The position numbers and the translations under genes are program-made. A stretch of DNA of 64,000 bases from Tanypteryx hageni (lineage: Eukaryota > Arthropoda > Insecta > Odonata > Petaluridae), in contig CM054118.1 of NCBI GenBank assembly GCA_028673005.1, forward strand, positions 85,561,855 through 85,625,854, written 5' to 3'. This document shows, in pieces, positions 58,954 to 64,000 of this stretch (the stretch's first letter is position 1; every line of letters starts with the position of its first letter). The notes below the pieces were generated by a model, which was not told the DNA's origin, did not search any database, and saw only the letters and a program-made list of their open reading frames with translations.

Positions 58954-58959
58954 AATAAA
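58954..58959 (+). terminator. Candidate polyadenylation signal AATAAA after exon B
   Basis: A canonical AATAAA lies 200 bp after the stop codon at 58754 and is followed by a T/G-rich stretch. A second candidate within 'ctaaataaattg' lies near 58880-58890. This supports 58361-58754 being a 3'-terminal exon. Confidence 0.4.
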
Positions 58960-61900
58960 ATTTATATTGACAAGTTTTATATTCTCGTACTTGAAAAAAA
59001 ATTATTTTTATATGTAAGCTTAGGGAGAATATTATCCTTTACCATTGCTCAAAAGGTTTAGTTGTTGTTTTTATAATTTCTCTCCCGTTAGGATTTTAAG
59101 GTATTTTTGCGAAGCTTGATGGTTTGGTTGTAATTAAGATGGAACTCCTACAGATAAATATAAAAACAAGATCATTCTGCAGTGCAAAAAGGAAAAATTT
59201 TTACCAAAAGTTTTGCATTATTGCGTACTATTTTTATATTGTTGCTCAAAGGAATGGCTTTCGTCAAAAACACCAAAATAGCTAAGGAGTATGATATGCA
59301 TTTTGTACGCAATGCTACGAAAGACACGAGAGCCTCAAGTTATAAAAGACTGATTTATTTCGGACCTAGGAATCCAAACTAAGCTCCAGAGTTAGAAAGT
59401 ATAGTGAATTCATGCAGCGTAAATCACCTAAACAAAAATTAATGAAAGGTGGATACAACAATACCCCTAACCAGTCCACCACTACTACTTACAGACGTGA
59501 TGTACAATAATTACTGTAAGCATTTAAGACTAACGATTTAACAGTCAAGTTTAAAAACATATATCTCACATTTAAAGTAAAAAATTCAGCTTGTTCGATC
59601 ATATAAAGTCATTGCACGCTCCATGCATCACTCCAAAAGTGATAAACTAAAACTTAATGGAATTAACAGTTCCATAGCTAAGCATAGATTTACCCTTTAC
59701 GCTATCCTGTTATTGGATGAAGACAGCCAGTGGATGACTTTGTGTGAGAACGAACTTGATATCCTCATCTGGAAATGTAAAAAATAAGTATAGACGTTAT
59801 TATTTTCTCAAATGTTAATCATAGATTTCTAATCTGGAGCGATCCATCGAATTGTCTTTTCAGAAGGTGTCGCTTGATCTGACGAAAACGATGATCCCAA
59901 AGGGAATAGCATAAGACGCTGACATAATAAGCGGATATTCATCGCTCTCTTTTCCTCGAGTGAGTGCGTGTGAGACACGAGAGGGATCCCCATGCTGCCA
60001 GGTCACGTGCTCCGGCGATGCAATCCATTGCGTAACACACTCAACCCCCGAAACAATAGCTTTCACCGCGAGGGGGTTGATGGAGTTGAGGTCACACTGA
60101 GGGAGGCATCATCCACGGAGATACGTTTGTACGTTCGGAGGCCAGGATAACACCCCAAGCGACTCATAACACCGTCTTTGTTTTATGCTCCAATTTATCG
60201 CATTGAAAATGTTTTTGGGGTTGTTTTCTAAACGACCGGGTCCTCAGTAAAAGGTAGAGCACCAGGAAAATAAAAAAATATCTACCTTCATTTAAGTAAA
60301 AATCATGTTGATTTTTAAATGAATTTTCGTTTACAAAGATTAGAAATAATTTATAAACTAATTTAAGATCAATATGACTCCTGAAGTCAATCAATTTTCG
60401 AATAAAGCGCATTCAATATGCTAGATAAACGTCCACAGCGACTGTTTATTCGTCGTTTTTCCTATCGGCAATCGGTTCACTGAAGGCGGATACTGTGTAG
60501 CTGAAATTCCCATCCGGTTTGAATTATTTTATCGACACGAGTCATTTTAAGCATCGAATGGGAGCAAACTAAAAGACGAACTTTATAAAATGTATCATTT
60601 TGCTGACCAAATTTAAATTTCACGATTTCGTAGACTTAATTAGATATTTTCGCTCTAAATAAATCATAAATTACTCGTAAAATGAGTGTTGAAAATAACA
60701 AAAAGTGAATACGTTATCCTATCGCTCTAACAAATTACTAGTTCTTGTGATCATGTGTATATTACAATGAAATTGACAAATCCCAATATTTATAATCAAA
60801 AGTTACTGTTTGATAAAATATATGAGCAATCTACATTTATAAAACAACCTCTACACACATTGTTTGAATATTTTGAGTGGTTTATGGAGCATTTTCTGCC
60901 TAAATGTGTTTCGGAGATGTTCCTTTGTTCTTCGCTATTTCTGAGGACCTCCCATTAATTATTTGTGCTGTAAATAATTGCTAATGATAATTTATCTTTT
61001 CAATTTTTTATAGAAAAAGAAGTTAACGCGTTTTTCCAACTTTTTCATTGTCAAAAAACCTACTTCGTGTGCGGAAATGCATCATCATCATCAACGAATG
61101 GTCTTCAGTTCATCCATGTTAAAAAATAACGAGATTTTTGTATACGTAAAAACTTTGTATTTCTTCTGTTTGCAAATTATAAACGATGCGCGATAATTGA
61201 CCTAATAGTAAAGTAATTACTGATTCTCGAAATTGCTATGGAATCCCTCCGAAGTGGTATGGTAAGACCCCAGGCAGCGGTCTATTCTCTTGAAGAAATA
61301 GATGGGATTGGTGAAAGCCATTTCAGTTCCACCTTAAAGGATTGTTATACTAAACTAAATTTAATAAGTATAACCCTAATGCCAGCATACGCCCAAATTA
61401 AAACTCAAAAATGTTTCGTTAAATAAAAAACGAGCATTTTATGTAATTCAACAATTAGAAATATGATTTCCTTGATTGTTTCACGCATTGAAATCTATCT
61501 TGAGTTCTCAGAATAAATGAGCGCATTATTTCCTCCATTTTTAAAACTCATTAATATAAATTTAATGTAGTGAATTAAAAATGGGTTAAGATTATTTTTT
61601 TTTCTTTCATAAGCGAAAGAAGAAGATTACTCATCCAACTGCTACGACTTACGTACTTGTGTTGATCGTTCTGGTTGGATTTTTCTACCAAGTTGATTCG
61701 CCATTCAAGTACAATAATTATAATATGTAAAGTGTAGAAATTTATAATTTTTATAGATTGGATGTACTTTATTCTCACCGATTCAGAAAATTTTTCTTCT
61801 TCCAAAGATGACAGTTTCCAAAAATGGTATTTACGATAAAAATCAGTGTCATAGGACAATATCGAAAAATATTGGACTTTTATAACAAGGCATGGCTTTT

Positions 61901-62957
61901 TTGCAGGCACAGTCGTATATCGGTAAGCCGGTTACTCGAAATCAAGGATATCTACATGTTATTAGCAAGCGTAAAAACCAAATCACCGCATTGGTGACTC
62001 CGGAAAATTCTCAAGGGTGGCGGTTCGACCCTGATCTTTAACGGACATAATCTTCGGGTCCAGAAAATGGTGTTCAGTACATTTATAATGGTTCAAAGGC
62101 TAAGGAAGGGGAGAGCCTCGGACTCCATAATGATTCGCCATCGATGCTGTTCAGCGGGAAATTATTTTCATCTGAGTTTCGATAATAGCTTTGTTTAAGT
62201 TTTGTCTTTGAAACTACTTTGAAGTCATAAACAGTAGTAATTACATTATTTTTATGTTATTTCTTAAACATATACCGGAACATACCTGAAAAATCAATTA
62301 TATATGTCAGTTAAGAAAATATTTTCAACTTTCCCCTTATTTATAGCTAAATTTAGGAGCATAGCGTGTCATTTCTGAAATCAATGCTTCTTCAAAGGAT
62401 TTTTCAAAAACAATTTACACCGCAGGTATTAATGGCGTTTCAGAATAAAAAAGAATAACGAAACCGAATGACAATGGGAGCTATAGCGCATCTATTGTCA
62501 ACAACCACCTTTCTGACGATCAATATAACAGATTAATTTTTCCCAGCACGTATACAATGATCAATTGGACAGAAATGCAAGTCATTAAAGGAGATAGTGA
62601 GAGAGGGAGATGAGAAGAAGTTTCAATTTAACCCTTTCTTCACAAATGGGGGTCCATTTTGGACGGGAAAGCCACTAGTACGTTTAAAAAAAGAACGGGA
62701 CAACGTATTTTATCTCGCCTCAGATGGCGAAATGTCTAGCCACAGCCCTAAAACGAGTACCTAATTCGGATTTGTTATTTATCGCATATAGGTTGTATTT
62801 ACAAAATTTTGGGTTCGTTCTTAAAAGTCAAAAAACGCACCAATGAGTTAGCTTGGCCTGAGTTAGTCCTCGCGATAGCTGTGTTATCTCGCTGTATCTT
62901 AGTTCGTTACCAAGAGGTTTGATTATGACGACGAAATAAAAAGAAAAATTATTCCCA
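58960..62957. other. No gene recognised between repeat exons B and C
   Basis: Mostly AT-rich, with a GC-richer patch at 59840-60130. Small open frames (59182-59382, 60755-60958, 61238-61426, reverse 61575-61910) have no family motif and none looks like a signal-peptide exon ending in phase 2. Confidence 0.45.
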
Positions 62958-62965
62958 GTCACATG

Positions 62966-63586
62966 CAACGTTCCCTCTAATTTTTCATGGCGTGTGTGCG
63001 GAAGAAATTTACCGTTTCGGGAAATTTCAGATAATTGAGCGGCGCCATTTTTTTCCTCGACTGTCAACAAAGGTAAATAAATGCATGTGGGTATATTGAA
63101 AATGCGCAGAGTCGGCATATACCGAGATTTTACGACTAGTATGTAACGTCGCACAGTACCGTGCGCTTTTTTATTTCACAACACACTATCTATAATTCTA
63201 CAAATATTTGTGCGCACAAATTTTGCCCGTGTGCGCTGGCCATTCAGACCGTGTGCGCGCACAGCCTAAACGCGACGGTTCCCGACCTGGGTGCCGCGGA
63301 ACGCTGGGGCGCCGCAGTTTATTTTTAGAGGTGCCGCGATAGAATTAGTTTTGTAAATAAATCATCAATTTGGACGTGTTTACAGGTAACTAGGACATTA
63401 TTGTTTTCTCTAATAAGTTGACTATAGCGTGGTACCAACAAATGGATATGTCCAAGCGTTGTAATACTCGTTTGTGAAATTACAAAAACCTTGTTTGAAG
63501 GGTGGGATGCCGCGAAATTCTGTTTATCTTTGAATTGGTCCACGCCTACAAAAAGGTTGGAAGCCATTGACTTAGAGGGAGCATTG
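62966..63586. mobile_element. hAT-type element with 8-bp target duplication, next to a splice acceptor
   Basis: A 621-bp element flanked by identical GTCACATG octamers (62958-62965 and 63587-63594). The ends are CAACGTTCCCTCTAA and, in reverse complement, CAATGCTCCCTCTAA. The internal part has 'gtgtgcg' and 'gtgcgcgcac' repeats. From about 63270 to 63565 lies a second GC-rich repeat ('ggttcccgacctgggtgccg' and 'aaaaaggttggaagcc' at its sides) that looks nested, but its own target duplication is not clear. No transposase. Confidence 0.85.
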
Positions 63587-63613
63587 GTCACATGTGCTGC
63601 TCTGTTTCTTCAG

Positions 63614-64000
63614 GTTTGAGCATCGAGGCGGCGATGACGACGTCCATTCGACAGGGGAAGTGGTCGAGGCCTCCGAAGTTGTAGTCTCGGGCGAAAAGTC
63701 CGTGGCTCAAGCTCGGCCGGTGGGCGTGGCGGCCGCGGGTGAAGGTGGAACGGCCGTGTCAGCCCCCGTAGGGGTAGCGGTCGTCGGACCGGAAGGATTG
63801 GCCATCTCTCAGCCGATCGCGGTGGCGGTGGCCGGGACCGGCGCCGATAACCCCCAGATATTCCTGCGACCCGAGGAGGAAATGGAATTGCCCGCGGATG
63901 AAGAGGGTGAGGGAGAAGAAGGGGCGGGCGAAGAGGGGGAGGGCGCCCCCGAAGTGGAGGAGCCAGACGAAGAGATGCCCCCCCAAGCCATGTTCTACAC
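63614..64000 (+). CDS. DUF4774-like repeat exon C (open at window end)
   Basis: The acceptor 'ctgtttcttcag' ends at 63613, and the first G completes a split codon, again the same phase as exons at 55913 and 58361. The frame is open to the window end (128 codons). It starts FEHRGGDDDVHSTGEVVEAS, continues into Gly/Ala-rich repeats (PVGVAAAGEGGTAVSAPVGV, then AVVGPEGLAISQPIAVAVAG), and then into a strongly acidic stretch rich in Glu and Gly (about 63870-63980). The repeat is shared with the two upstream exons. There is no start codon or signal peptide here, so an upstream exon is needed. It could be a third alternative 3' exon or part of a neighbouring paralogue. The hAT element at 62966-63586 ends 27 bp before the exon. 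Confidence 0.75.

Noticed and set aside
1..64000. CRISPR array, bacterial operon, plasmid or virus
   Set aside because: There are no regularly spaced repeats with unique spacers and no dense gene packing; spliced exons, long introns and animal transposons point to nuclear DNA of an animal.

Overview
The window is AT-rich animal nuclear DNA, most likely from an insect. I infer this from one spliced gene with GT-AG introns of 5-7 kb, a secreted glycine/alanine repeat protein of the kind carried by insect DUF4774 proteins, and a dense load of decayed transposons: pogo/Tigger, hAT, Tc1/mariner, piggyBac and non-LTR retroelements. There are no operons, ribosome binding sites, rRNA genes or CRISPR arrays. 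The species cannot be named from the sequence.

Left part (1-42.7 kb): essentially a transposon graveyard. It holds a purine minisatellite (1.74-2.28 kb), a hAT miniature element with a perfect 8-bp target duplication (2412-2839), a pogo/Tigger transposase remnant (3.4-4.7 kb), and a hAT element with a perfect 8-bp duplication carrying another repeat inside it (6079-7949). Next come a microsatellite-linked repeat and a second dispersed repeat (8.8-10.1 kb), then a nested retroelement block (10.1-18.3 kb). The core of that block is a reverse-strand APE-type LINE split by a 2.1-kb Tc1/mariner-like element, whose terminal repeats are 21-bp tandem arrays, and by a piggyBac fragment. Further right are a second minisatellite (27.9-28.5 kb), a Jockey/CR1-like reverse transcriptase relic (29.7-31.1 kb), a TTAA-flanked piggyBac derivative (32662-33420) and another RT relic (37.4-38.4 kb). 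I recognise no host gene here.

Right part (42.7-64 kb): a forward-strand gene starts behind a GAGA-rich tract. A 12-nt coding exon (42982-42993) joins a signal-peptide exon (50451-50569) and then a large terminal exon (55913-56816). The splice phases agree and give a predicted 344-residue secreted protein with a C-terminal AGPGGxA-type repeat. Two further exons with the same repeat follow at 58361-58754 (with stop) and 63614 to the window end (open). All three repeat exons have the same acceptor phase, each beginning with one G that completes a split codon, and no extra signal-peptide exon was seen between them. They may be alternative terminal exons of one secreted-protein gene or tandem paralogues. 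The introns carry TIR elements, including a hAT copy ending only 27 bp before the last acceptor.
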